Positions 7,082 through 13,154 of a stretch of DNA of 13,407 nucleotides are shown one piece after another. The notes under the pieces are model-generated. The model made no database searches and was not told the DNA's origin. It saw only the letters and a list, made by a program, of their open reading frames with translations. How positions within the stretch are numbered: the stretch's first letter is position 1; each line of letters begins with the position of its first letter. Made by a program: the position numbers and the translations under genes. Source of the DNA: an uncultured Chloroflexota bacterium (lineage in GTDB: Bacteria; Chloroflexota; Limnocylindria; Limnocylindrales; Limnocylindraceae); the NCBI GenBank assembly GCA_903938075.1, contig CAJABS010000093.1, positions 1 to 13,407 on the forward strand, written 5' to 3'.

Positions 7082-7109
7082 AGTCTATCAGGGGGTCTCG
7101 CCAGGTAAA
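7082..7109 (-). promoter_or_regulatory. tRNA-Arg promoter
   Basis: On the minus strand TAGACT (+ 7082-7087) is the -10 box. With a 16-nt spacer, TTTACC (+ 7104-7109) is an acceptable -35 (4 of 6 to TTGACA). Initiation about 7 nt after the -10 would leave a leader of about 4 nt before the tRNA. This is the only promoter in the window with a plausible -35. Confidence 0.5.
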
Positions 7110-7118
7110 TCCAGGGGG

Positions 7119-7157
7119 AAATAAATGAGGCGACCCCCTTTGACAGGAGTCGCCTCA
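7119..7157 (-). terminator. Intrinsic terminator, minus strand
   Basis: A perfect 9-bp inverted repeat, TGAGGCGAC (7126-7134) and GTCGCCTCA (7149-7157), encloses a 14-nt loop. Read on the minus strand it is followed by TTTATTT (+ 7125-7119), a U-rich tract. On the plus strand no U tract follows. It would end transcripts coming from the cyclophilin gene before the tRNA-Arg promoter. Confidence 0.75.
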
Positions 7158-7351
7158 AGCCGATCCGCTTGTGGGACGAACAAGTCAGCCCCGCCCGCTA
7201 CGCTCAAAGAGCATCTATCACGTCGCCTATAGCGACTACCCTAACCCACCTACCCATGGTCTTTGAACAAGAACAGCTGGGGAGAGAATACTCCCTGGAG
7301 GGTCAGATTCCAACCCCCCTGGCACACCTTGTGCCGAGAGCGAGGGTTAGG
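7158..7351 (-). ncRNA. Candidate structured RNA or structured 3' UTR of ppi
   Basis: No convincing coding frame is seen between the cyclophilin stop and the terminator, but the inverted repeats are dense. An 8-bp perfect pair (CCTAACCC 7240-7247 with GGGTTAGG 7344-7351) encloses three hairpins: 7280-7295 (5 bp), 7297-7319 (8 bp on the minus strand counting two G-U pairs) and 7321-7335 (6 bp). Outside it lie hairpins at 7222-7236 (5 bp), 7202-7212 (4 bp) and 7168-7184 (5 bp). The minus strand is favoured because the segment is followed by an intrinsic terminator in that direction; the wobble-pair evidence is mixed between strands. It has no tmRNA, SRP or RNase P signature. It could be a 6S-like RNA, an undescribed RNA, or only a folded 3' UTR. 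Confidence 0.35.
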
Positions 7352-7799
7352 CGATCGTCACCGTGGTCATCTTGACCGGCTCCAGTGGGCGGTCGCCTGG
7401 GCCTGTAGCCCCCTTGGCGATCGCGTCGACCGTAGCGAGCCCTGAGGTGACCATGCCGAAGATCGTGTACTTCGGCGGCAGGCTGGCCAGGTCATCGAGG
7501 CAGATGAAGAACTGGCTCCCGTTGGTGTTTGGCCCCGAGTTCGCCATCGCCACCGTGCCGCGGGCGTAGCCCATCGTCACCGGCTCATCGTCGAACTTAT
7601 AGCCAGGGCCACCCATACCAGTGCCATCAGGATCGCCACCCTGAATCACGAATCCAGGAACGACACGGTGAAAGATCACCCCGTCGTAGAAGCCCTTCTT
7701 CGCCAGGGTCACAAAGTTCTCAACGGTCTTCGGTGCCGCATCGTCAAGGAGCTCAAACTCGATGACGCCGACGGTCGTCTCAATCTTGGCGGTTGCCAT
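7347..7799 (-). CDS. ppi: Cytoplasmic cyclophilin-type peptidyl-prolyl isomerase
   Basis: This 150-residue cyclophilin catalyses cis-trans isomerisation of X-Pro bonds during protein folding. There is no signal peptide. The active-site block FHRVVPGFVIQGGDP (43-57) holds R45, F50 and Q53 as in cyclophilin A, and ANSGPNTNGSQFFI (86-99) supplies the second half of the site. The Trp that confers cyclosporin sensitivity in the human enzyme lies in a region that here reads PPKYTIFG, so sensitivity is doubtful. The start at 7799 is chosen because GAGGAGAG lies 5 nt upstream; an upstream in-frame ATG at 7820 lacks such a site and adds a non-conserved stretch. The next gene upstream is a lipoprotein paralogue 91 bases away. 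Transcription probably ends at the terminator at 7119-7157. Confidence 0.94.
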   Translation of the reverse strand: MATAKIETTVGVIEFELLDDAAPKTVENFVTLAKKGFYDGVIFHRVVPGFVIQGGDPDGTGMGGPGYKFDDEPVTMGYARGTVAMANSGPNTNGSQFFICLDDLASLPPKYTIFGMVTSGLATVDAIAKGATGPGDRPLEPVKMTTVTIA

Positions 7800-7890
7800 T
7801 CCATCTCTCCTCTGTGGCACAGGGCCACGTGACCGGCTGGTGCCGGCGATGTGGGGAGTTTACCCGCGAACGATCAGGTGTGCGGAGCAG

Positions 7891-8517
7891 CTACGGCGCA
7901 GTAGGGGTAACCGTGGTCGAGATGATCTTTGGGGGATCAATTGGGCGATCTTGTCCGTTGCGCTCAAGTGCGGCGATGGCATCCACAACATCCATGCCAG
8001 AGACAACCTCACCCAGGATTGCGTAGGTGCGAGCACTCTCTAGTGGTACCGCTGCAGCGTCGTCAAGAACAACAAAGAACTGACTCCCCTGTGAGTCTGG
8101 CTGGCTCGATCGTGCCATCGCGATCACACCACGGCGGTATTCACCAATGACCGGCTCATCTTTGATGAAGTATCCAGGTCCACCAGAACCCGTCCCGGTT
8201 GGATCGCCACCTTGAATCACAAACGGCGTGCCGTTCTCCATGTAGGCGATGCGGTGGAAGATCACGTTGTCGTAAAAGTTGCAGCTCGCGAGCGCGGTGA
8301 TGTTGCTCACGGCAATCGGCGAGCTCTTCACTGCGAGGCGCACAACGAACGTGCCAAGTGTTGTTTCAAACGCAATGTCGTTTGATGCACTCGTGTTCAA
8401 CGTTGGGGGCTGTGTTGATGGGCAGCCGTTTGCATTCGGTGAAGAGCTAGCCGAGCTTGCGCTACATGCGCTGACAGTAAGTGCCGCAGCGATTGCAAAG
8501 GCGACCGGAAAGCGCAT
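7891..8517 (-). CDS. Lipoprotein cyclophilin-type peptidyl-prolyl isomerase
   Basis: The protein has 208 residues from the ATG at 8517. Residues 1-17 form a lipoprotein signal peptide (MRFPVAF..., hydrophobic, then V15-S16-A17) before the lipobox cysteine C18. A Ser/Ala/Asn/Pro linker follows to about residue 45, so the enzyme is probably tethered to the outer face of the membrane. The cyclophilin core has FHRIAYMENGTPFVIQGGDP, where four to six extra residues lie between the Arg and the FVIQGGDP segment compared with the neighbour, and RSSQPDSQGSQFFVV. It shares the GTGxGGPGY loop with the cytosolic paralogue. The start at 8517 is preferred to one at 8553 because it places the signal peptide at the N-terminus. 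It begins 4 bases after the transporter stop, so the two are probably co-transcribed. Its likely role is folding of exported proteins. Confidence 0.92.
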   Translation of the reverse strand: MRFPVAFAIAAALTVSACSASSASSSPNANGCPSTQPPTLNTSASNDIAFETTLGTFVVRLAVKSSPIAVSNITALASCNFYDNVIFHRIAYMENGTPFVIQGGDPTGTGSGGPGYFIKDEPVIGEYRRGVIAMARSSQPDSQGSQFFVVLDDAAAVPLESARTYAILGEVVSGMDVVDAIAALERNGQDRPIDPPKIISTTVTPTAP

Positions 8518-8521
8518 CAAC

Positions 8522-9493
8522 CTACGCTCGTGTTCGCTGAGCGGTTCGAACAATTGTGACCGCCATCGCCGCCATCAGTAGTGCTTGTCCAATCGCTACT
8601 TCAATAGTTGGGATCTGGCCAAGAATCAGCGCAGCGAGCAGGGTTGCTGTTGGTGGCATCGCGAGGGCGCCGAGTGAGCCTGTGGTTGCACTCGTTGCGC
8701 GCACGCCGGAAACGAAGAGGGCGTAGGCCAAACAGGTCGCGATCAGTGCCAAGTATGCAAACTGCAAACCTGGAATGAGCAGATCCTTTCCAGCCAGTTC
8801 TGGGAGCTTCACGCCAACTACGGTTGACCAGAAGGTAAGAATTGCAAAGCCACCCGCCGACGCAAGTGCGACAAGCTCTAGTGGATGAATACCAGCGGCG
8901 AGATGCCGCACCAGCACAATGTATGAGGCGTAGCCAACCATGCAGGCCAGCGACCAAACAATGCCGAGCTGGAAGGTTTCTGCGTTAGCGGCCGCAGCGC
9001 CTGATGTTGCGAGGACGATGGTGCCGACGGCGGCAAAGATGATTGCGCCAATGATGAGACGATCTGGTCGCTCACGGAGGATGATCGCGCTGAGCGTTGC
9101 GACCAAGACAGGGGCGAGACAAAGTTCAATTGCAGTTGCGATGCCAACGCCGGCGTACGTGACTGCTTCAACGTAGGCGTACTGGAAGAAGGCCTGAACA
9201 AGCCCGAGGCCGAGGCCCAGTGCAAGCACACGGCCAGGGAGACGGAAGGCGCCGCGGCCGAGCAGGAGTCGCGCCGTGATGGCGGCGGCGGGGGCGGTGA
9301 TACCGAGGCGTACGACGACCAGCACGAGGGAGCTGAGCGTGCTCGGCCCCCCGTCAACACCAGGGAATGCCGCCTTGAGCTGGCCAGTGACGACGCCGAT
9401 CGTGCCCCACAGGATGCCCGTAAGGATGACGGCACCGAGACCCGCAAGAGGGCTCAGTGCGAGTGGTTCGTTGATGCGCTTTGCAACTGCCAT
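8522..9493 (-). CDS. EamA/DMT-superfamily transporter
   Basis: The protein has 323 residues from the ATG at 9493, with about ten hydrophobic segments in two halves, the standard EamA (DMT) layout. The first half opens with AVILTGILWGTIGVV, typical of the family, and contains a Glu in the fourth helix (GIATAIELCLAPVLV) followed by LRERPDRLIIGAIIFAAVGTIVLA. The second half repeats this as TTGSLGALAMPPTATLLAALILGQ. DMT proteins export or import small metabolites such as amino acids; the substrate cannot be read from sequence. It follows the hisA-like and threonine aldolase genes, so amino acid export (as in RhtA) is a guess. The start is supported by TAGACT 7 nt upstream; a longer frame to 9598 lacks start signals and overlaps the upstream gene. 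The gene's GC falls from about 80% near the 5' end to 52-57% later on. Confidence 0.9.
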   Translation of the reverse strand: MAVAKRINEPLALSPLAGLGAVILTGILWGTIGVVTGQLKAAFPGVDGGPSTLSSLVLVVVRLGITAPAAAITARLLLGRGAFRLPGRVLALGLGLGLVQAFFQYAYVEAVTYAGVGIATAIELCLAPVLVATLSAIILRERPDRLIIGAIIFAAVGTIVLATSGAAAANAETFQLGIVWSLACMVGYASYIVLVRHLAAGIHPLELVALASAGGFAILTFWSTVVGVKLPELAGKDLLIPGLQFAYLALIATCLAYALFVSGVRATSATTGSLGALAMPPTATLLAALILGQIPTIEVAIGQALLMAAMAVTIVRTAQRTRA

Positions 9494-9500
9494 GCGGGGG

Positions 9501-9506
9501 AGTCTA
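9501..9506 (-). promoter_or_regulatory. -10 box TAGACT before eamA
   Basis: TAGACT (minus strand) ends 7 nt before the ATG at 9493, in the 37-bp gap after the hisA-like stop. Spacing and hexamer are identical to the box at 6981-6986. There is no Shine-Dalgarno sequence, so a leaderless mRNA is expected. Confidence 0.5.
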
Positions 9507-9530
9507 CGCGAGGCGCGCCGCCTGTGCGCG

Positions 9531-10244
9531 CTACTGAGCGGGGTCGGCGATCCTTGAAGCCTCCTCAAAATCGATCGCGCCTGAGAGGAGCGCCTCACCC
9601 AAGATCAGGGAGGCGACGCCAGCATCGCGGAGTCGGCGCACGCCATCAAGGTCGCTTACGCCACCAGCAACGCTCAACTCCATCGTTGGTTGTCGCGCCG
9701 CCAGGCTAGCGAACGCAGCGCTCTCGCTCGCGTTCCCTCCATGGCTCAGCACAATGCGCGAAACCCCCGCGCCAGCAAGTTCATCAATGAGCCCCTCTGC
9801 CGTTGGAGCGCTGGAGCGCTTCCAGTTGAACGAAGCGATCCGCTCTGGCCGCGGATCAAACCCAACCGCAAGCCAATCGCCCGCAGCGGCGATACATGCC
9901 GCAAGCTTGTCCGGATCATCGATGAGTGCAAGCGAGATCACGGCACGCGTTGCCCCGGCTGCAAACGCGATACGAATCGCTTCAGGCGATTCCAGTCCGC
10001 CAGCTACCTGTAGCGGCGTTGCGACCAAGCTTGCGACGGCACCAATTGATTCGATGTTGACCGGAGCCGCTGCACGCGCACCATCAAAGTCAACGAGGTG
10101 AATCAGCGTTGCGCCACGATCAACAAAGTGCCGTGCAATGCGCGCCGGCTGATCAGTTGGTGCACCGACACCCGTAGCAGCGCCAGGCCAGAAGACGATA
10201 CGGGATCGACCCTTCTCTAAATCAATGGAGGGAACAATGCGCAT
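9531..10244 (-). CDS. hisA: HisA-like (beta/alpha)8 isomerase
   Basis: This 237-residue protein matches HisA, the ProFAR isomerase of histidine synthesis, over its whole length. Visible are VPSIDLEKG (4-12, catalytic D8), LVDFDGARAAAPVNIESI (50-67), the first phosphate loop QVAGGLES (79-86), VGFDPRPERIA (127-137, D130 as the second catalytic Asp), and SVAGGVSDLDGVRRL with LILGEALLSGAID (second phosphate site). The strand-5 loop, usually a TDI-x-RDG type sequence, here reads LSHGGNASES, and the VRL-x-x-G segment after strand 1 is also changed. It is therefore a divergent HisA; a related barrel with changed specificity (PriA/TrpF-like or orphan) cannot be excluded. It starts 13 bases after the threonine aldolase stop without a clear ribosome binding site. 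No other his genes are in the window. Confidence 0.8.
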   Translation of the reverse strand: MRIVPSIDLEKGRSRIVFWPGAATGVGAPTDQPARIARHFVDRGATLIHLVDFDGARAAAPVNIESIGAVASLVATPLQVAGGLESPEAIRIAFAAGATRAVISLALIDDPDKLAACIAAAGDWLAVGFDPRPERIASFNWKRSSAPTAEGLIDELAGAGVSRIVLSHGGNASESAAFASLAARQPTMELSVAGGVSDLDGVRRLRDAGVASLILGEALLSGAIDFEEASRIADPAQ

Positions 10245-10257
10245 CGGCTGCGATGCG

Positions 10258-11391
10258 CTACGCGGTTTCGGTCAGCGCCGCCGCAGTCGCCGCGATCGTT
10301 TTGGTGATCTCTTCATCGCCAATGCCGTAGTGCGTTACGGCGCGGATCTGTCCGTGCGGATAGGCGACCATCAGCACGCCGTGCTTCTCGAGTGCATCAA
10401 GGAATCGTGTTCGGCGTGCGATGCCACCTGCAACCTTGAAGATCACAAAGTTTGTGGTGACGCGTGAAGGGTCGAGTCGCTCACCTTCGGGTTGCGCGAT
10501 ATGTCCGGGGGAGAGCACACCAGGCAGTGCTGCGATTTCTGTCGCTAGGCGTCGTGCGTTGACGTGATCTTCAGCGAGTCGCTGTACGGTGCCCTCTGGG
10601 CCGTCAGAGAGTGCAACGAGACCGGCAGCTGCAAGAATGCCCACCTGCCGCATACCGCCGCCAAGAAGCTTGCGTGCGCGGCGTGCTTTGAAGATGAACT
10701 CTTTGCTACCAACCACGACGCTACCGATCGGCGCGGCGAGCCCCTTACTCAAGCAGAAGGTTGCGCTGTCGGCATCGGCCACAAGGTCACGTACCGGTAC
10801 GCCCAGTGCCACCGCTGCATTAAAGAGGCGTGCGCCATCGACGTGGATTGGAACGCCGTGTGGCTTGAGTGCGGCACGCAACTCGCGCATATACGCAGGC
10901 GTAATCGGTCGGCTGAACGTGTGGGCGTGACAGTTCTCAACGATGACGAGCGAGGTGATGGCACTGTGTGGGTCGCTCGCGTCCTGAATCCCCTCCACCA
11001 CATCTGCGATCGGCATCTCACCGTTGGGGTTTTCGCGGATGACTCGCAGCCCGGCGCCGGCGACCACGGCGTAGTTTGCCGCCTCATCGTTGTAGACGTG
11101 CCCTTCAGCGGGGGTGATGATCTCGCCACCACGAGGCACCTGCGCCATGACCGTGACCAGGTTCCCCATGGTCCCCGAGGCAACGAAGAGACCGGCCTCC
11201 TTACCCAGCAGGGCCGCGGCTCGCTGCTCTAGGGCGATAACGGTCGGATCGTCCTCAAAGACGTCATCGCCCACCTCAGCCTCTGCCATGGCACGGCGCA
11301 TCTCCGGGGTGGGGTGGGTCACCGTGTCGGAGCGCAGATCGATACGGCCAGCCCCGCCGCCTCGTGATGCTGCGTCTGCTCCGTATCCCAT
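10258..11391 (-). CDS. ltaE: Low-specificity L-threonine aldolase (PLP enzyme)
   Basis: This 377-residue fold-type I PLP enzyme splits threonine or allo-threonine into glycine and acetaldehyde. The family opening IDLRSDTVTHPTPEMRRAM (17-35) is followed by GDDVFEDDPT (41-50), SGTMGNL (72-78, cofactor phosphate) and GHVYNDEA with H98 stacking on the PLP ring. HVDGARLFNA holds D185, which pairs with the pyridine nitrogen, and CLSKGLAAPIGS holds the Schiff-base K216. The usual ENTHN segment reads ENCHAHTFSRP (152-162), a variation near the substrate site. The first 14 residues (Gly/Ala-rich) are an extension of doubtful value, but the ATG at 11391 has a TAGGAT box 6 nt upstream and no alternative start fits better. 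It is followed by hisA-like and transporter genes on the same strand, and is divergent from tRNA-Asp. Confidence 0.95.
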   Translation of the reverse strand: MGYGADAASRGGGAGRIDLRSDTVTHPTPEMRRAMAEAEVGDDVFEDDPTVIALEQRAAALLGKEAGLFVASGTMGNLVTVMAQVPRGGEIITPAEGHVYNDEAANYAVVAGAGLRVIRENPNGEMPIADVVEGIQDASDPHSAITSLVIVENCHAHTFSRPITPAYMRELRAALKPHGVPIHVDGARLFNAAVALGVPVRDLVADADSATFCLSKGLAAPIGSVVVGSKEFIFKARRARKLLGGGMRQVGILAAAGLVALSDGPEGTVQRLAEDHVNARRLATEIAALPGVLSPGHIAQPEGERLDPSRVTTNFVIFKVAGGIARRTRFLDALEKHGVLMVAYPHGQIRAVTHYGIGDEEITKTIAATAAALTETA

Positions 11392-11397
11392 AGTCGG

Positions 11398-11403
11398 ATC
11401 CTA
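11398..11403 (-). promoter_or_regulatory. -10 box TAGGAT for leaderless ltaE
   Basis: TAGGAT on the minus strand ends 6 nt before the ATG at 11391. No Shine-Dalgarno sequence fits in that interval. It lies about 15 bp from the likely tRNA-Asp -10 on the other strand, so the two promoters are back to back. Confidence 0.5.
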
Positions 11404-11417
11404 CTCCCTCTGTCTGG

Positions 11418-11423
11418 TAGGCT
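11418..11423 (+). promoter_or_regulatory. Possible tRNA-Asp -10 box (TAGGCT)
   Basis: TAGGCT ends 15 nt before the tRNA-Asp 5' end, which would give a leader of about 8 nt. The -35 position would overlap the ltaE promoter and has no strong match. Confidence 0.35.
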
Positions 11424-11438
11424 TCGCAGTCCTGTCGC

Positions 11439-11515
11439 GGACCCGTGGTGTAGCGGCCCAACATGCCAGCCTGTCACGCTGGAGATCGCCGGTTCGAATC
11501 CGGTCGGGTCCGCCA
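11439..11515 (+). tRNA. tRNA-Asp (anticodon GTC)
   Basis: The plus strand forms a 77-nt cloverleaf. The acceptor is GGACCCG paired with CGGGTCC, with discriminator G and an encoded CCA. The anticodon stem is CCAGC/GCTGG with loop CTGTCAC, giving anticodon GTC at 11473-11475. The T arm is GCCGG TTCGAAT CCGGT. The G73 discriminator is standard for aspartate. Confidence 0.97.
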
Positions 11516-11544
11516 GGAAACCTCCCAACCTGAAGCCCCTCCTT

Positions 11545-11550
11545 TACGAT
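11545..11550 (+). promoter_or_regulatory. -10 box TACGAT before the flavin-binding protein gene
   Basis: TACGAT ends 6 nt before the ATG at 11557, and the intervening GCCCCC is not a ribosome binding site. It is the same hexamer and spacing as before the deacetylase gene at 13155. Confidence 0.5.
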
Positions 11551-11556
11551 GCCCCC

Positions 11557-12231
11557 ATGCCACGTGAGATCCCTGTGACCGACGGATACCCGCCAAGCGA
11601 GCGCACACGCGTGCGGCGGCTCCCTGAGCGTGGCGTGTACGAACGAGACGAGATCTATCCCGTCGTCGACGCCGCCCTCACCTGCACGATTGCCTATCTC
11701 CTGGATGGTCGCCCGCACGCTACCGCCACGGCACACTGGCGCGACGGCGATCGACTCTACTGGCATGGTTCGGCGGCCAGCCGCTTCCTAAAGTCTGTGG
11801 TGGGCACCGAGGTGTCGGTCTCTATTCATTTGACCGACGGCATTGTGTTGGCGCGCAGCGGATTTGATAGCTCCTTCAACTACCGATCAGCGACGCTCTT
11901 TGGCATCTGTGAAGAAATCACCGGCGACGAGAAAGTGTCGCAGCTTGACGCCTTCATCGACAAGCTGATCCCTGGCCGTTCCGCTGAACTGCGTAGATCT
12001 ACAGAGCAAGAGATGAAGGCTACAACCCTACTCGGCATGACAATCACTGAAGCATCAGGAAAGATTCGTAACGGGGGCGTGCACGACAACCCAGATGATG
12101 CGCAGGAAAAGATCTGGGCAGGAGTCCTTGAAGTCAATACGTTCTTTGGGGCACTACACCCAGACGAAGAGACACCAGTGATTGCTGAGCCGAGCGCAAA
12201 CCTTTCAGGGTTAACCGGCAAGAAGCTGTAG
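11557..12231 (+). CDS. Pyridoxamine 5'-phosphate oxidase-like / Nim-type flavin-binding protein
   Basis: The protein has 224 residues of the split-barrel flavin-binding group (Pyridox_ox_2; COG3467-like, includes NimA). The recognisable order is RTRVRRLPERGVYERDEIYPVVDAA (helical N-terminal block, residues about 16-40) and LTCTIAYLLDGRPHATATAHWRDGDRLYWHGSAASRFLK (41-79), the barrel strands with the flavin phosphate-binding stretch. VSVSIHLTDGIVLARSGFDSSFNYRSATLFG (86-116) follows. Members bind FMN, FAD or F420; some reduce nitroimidazoles, but most are of unknown substrate, and I cannot assign one. It lies 41 bases after tRNA-Asp with its own TACGAT box. Its stop is 11 bases from the convergent reductase stop. 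GC falls from 72% near the start to 48-53% near the end. Confidence 0.85.
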   Translation: MPREIPVTDGYPPSERTRVRRLPERGVYERDEIYPVVDAALTCTIAYLLDGRPHATATAHWRDGDRLYWHGSAASRFLKSVVGTEVSVSIHLTDGIVLARSGFDSSFNYRSATLFGICEEITGDEKVSQLDAFIDKLIPGRSAELRRSTEQEMKATTLLGMTITEASGKIRNGGVHDNPDDAQEKIWAGVLEVNTFFGALHPDEETPVIAEPSANLSGLTGKKL

Positions 12232-12242
12232 TCGAAGAGGGC

Positions 12243-13070
12243 TCAGCCTCCGGCGATCTGCTCGCCGCCGTCAATCGTGATGGTGTTGCCGGTGACCCAG
12301 TTCATGCCTAGGGCTGAGAGAGCAACAATGGCGTGGCCAACATCGTCAGGTGTCGTTAGGCGCTTTCCTGGGTGCTTCTTCATCACCATGTCGATCCAGT
12401 CTTGGCTTCCTGGAATCTTGCGCAGCGCTGGGGTGTCAACAACACCTGGTCGAAGTGCGGTGACGGTTGCGCCCGGTACGAGGCGCGCGAGTTCGAGCGC
12501 GAGCTGGCGACAATGTGCTTCGACAGCGGCCTTCGCTGCGGAGACGGCGCCATACATCGGCACCGCCTTTGATGCCCCCTCAGACGAGGTGGCGAAGATT
12601 CGAGTCGTGTTGCCGATAAGCCCCGCTGCGTACAGGTCCTGTGTCCAATAGACGAGTGAGTGCGCCATCACGTCAGAGGTCATATCCATCTGCTTGCGGG
12701 TGATCAGCGGTGTCTCACCATCGGGGAGGAAGGGCTGCAGGCTGCCGAATGCCAGCGAGTGCACCACGATGCCGAGCTTGGGGGTGAGTCCGGCGGCGCG
12801 GGCGGCGGTGAACTTCTCACCGAGCTGGGCAATGACCTCGGCACGCTTCTCGTCATCGGCGGCGTTGCCGCGGATGTAGAGGGCCTCGACGCCGGTCGCC
12901 TTTACTGCGGCAATGGCCGCATCAAGCTTCTCGCCGCGGGAGCGACCCAGGTAGACGCCACAGATGTTGTATCCATCTTCGGCGGCCAGCCGTGCGGTGG
13001 CCTCGCCGATACCGCTGGAGGCGCCCAGAATGAGCGCCCAGCGCTGGACCTTTGGATCAGTTGCTCCCAT
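12243..13070 (-). CDS. Enoyl-ACP reductase, FabI/FabL-like SDR
   Basis: This 275-residue short-chain dehydrogenase has GASSGIG (17-23) for the dinucleotide and VHSLAFGS (103-110), which resembles the HSIAF segment of FabI rather than the NNAG of ordinary SDRs. The active site PMYGAVSAAKAAVEAHCRQLALEL (171-194) has Y173 and K180 in the Tyr-x6-Lys spacing of FabI/FabL enoyl-ACP reductases; classical SDRs have Tyr-x3-Lys. The Tyr of FabI ten residues earlier is replaced by Ser, as in FabL. The end, RPGVVDTPALRKIP and TIDGGEQIAGG, also fits FabL. It would reduce trans-2-enoyl-ACP with NAD(P)H in fatty acid elongation. GAGGGAGGT (+ 13077-13085) lies 6 nt before the ATG. Triclosan response cannot be predicted. 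It could be another SDR with the same spacing. Confidence 0.8.
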   Translation of the reverse strand: MGATDPKVQRWALILGASSGIGEATARLAAEDGYNICGVYLGRSRGEKLDAAIAAVKATGVEALYIRGNAADDEKRAEVIAQLGEKFTAARAAGLTPKLGIVVHSLAFGSLQPFLPDGETPLITRKQMDMTSDVMAHSLVYWTQDLYAAGLIGNTTRIFATSSEGASKAVPMYGAVSAAKAAVEAHCRQLALELARLVPGATVTALRPGVVDTPALRKIPGSQDWIDMVMKKHPGKRLTTPDDVGHAIVALSALGMNWVTGNTITIDGGEQIAGG

Positions 13071-13142
13071 ATCGGCACCTCCCTCGTGCGGCTGCTCTGC
13101 CGCTCGCAGTCAGGGTAGCCGACCCGCTCCGCCCTGTGCGCG

Positions 13143-13148
13143 TACGAT
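13143..13148 (+). promoter_or_regulatory. -10 box TACGAT before the deacetylase gene
   Basis: TACGAT ends 6 nt before the ATG at 13155. The 84-bp divergent gap to the reductase has no clear -35 for this start. The reductase may use TACCCT (minus, + 13112-13117), a weak match. Confidence 0.5.
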
Positions 13149-13154
13149 CAGGGC

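Noticed and set aside
7138..7144. TTTGACA as a plus-strand -35 element
   Set aside because: It is the loop of the terminator hairpin, and no -10 box follows at 16-18 nt.
7158..7346. tmRNA, SRP RNA or RNase P RNA
   Set aside because: No tRNA-like end, no GGAAGCAGCC-type SRP loop, and no GAGGAAAGUCC-type RNase P core are present.
7256..7375. Small plus-strand open frame in the non-coding gap (ATG at 7256)
   Set aside because: It has no ribosome binding site, runs into the antisense of ppi, and the translation looks arbitrary; the inverted repeats explain the region better.
8518..8553. Upstream start (8553) for the lipoprotein cyclophilin
   Set aside because: It would bury the signal peptide 12 residues in and overlap the transporter gene.
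8522..11391. Dedicated threonine breakdown/export operon (ltaE-hisA-eamA)
   Set aside because: A HisA-like gene interrupts it and eamA has its own promoter box; the transporter substrate is unknown, so the link is only positional.
6994..11515. Integrated element at the tRNA genes
   Set aside because: There is no integrase, no repeat of a tRNA 3' end elsewhere in the window, and the genes between are housekeeping.
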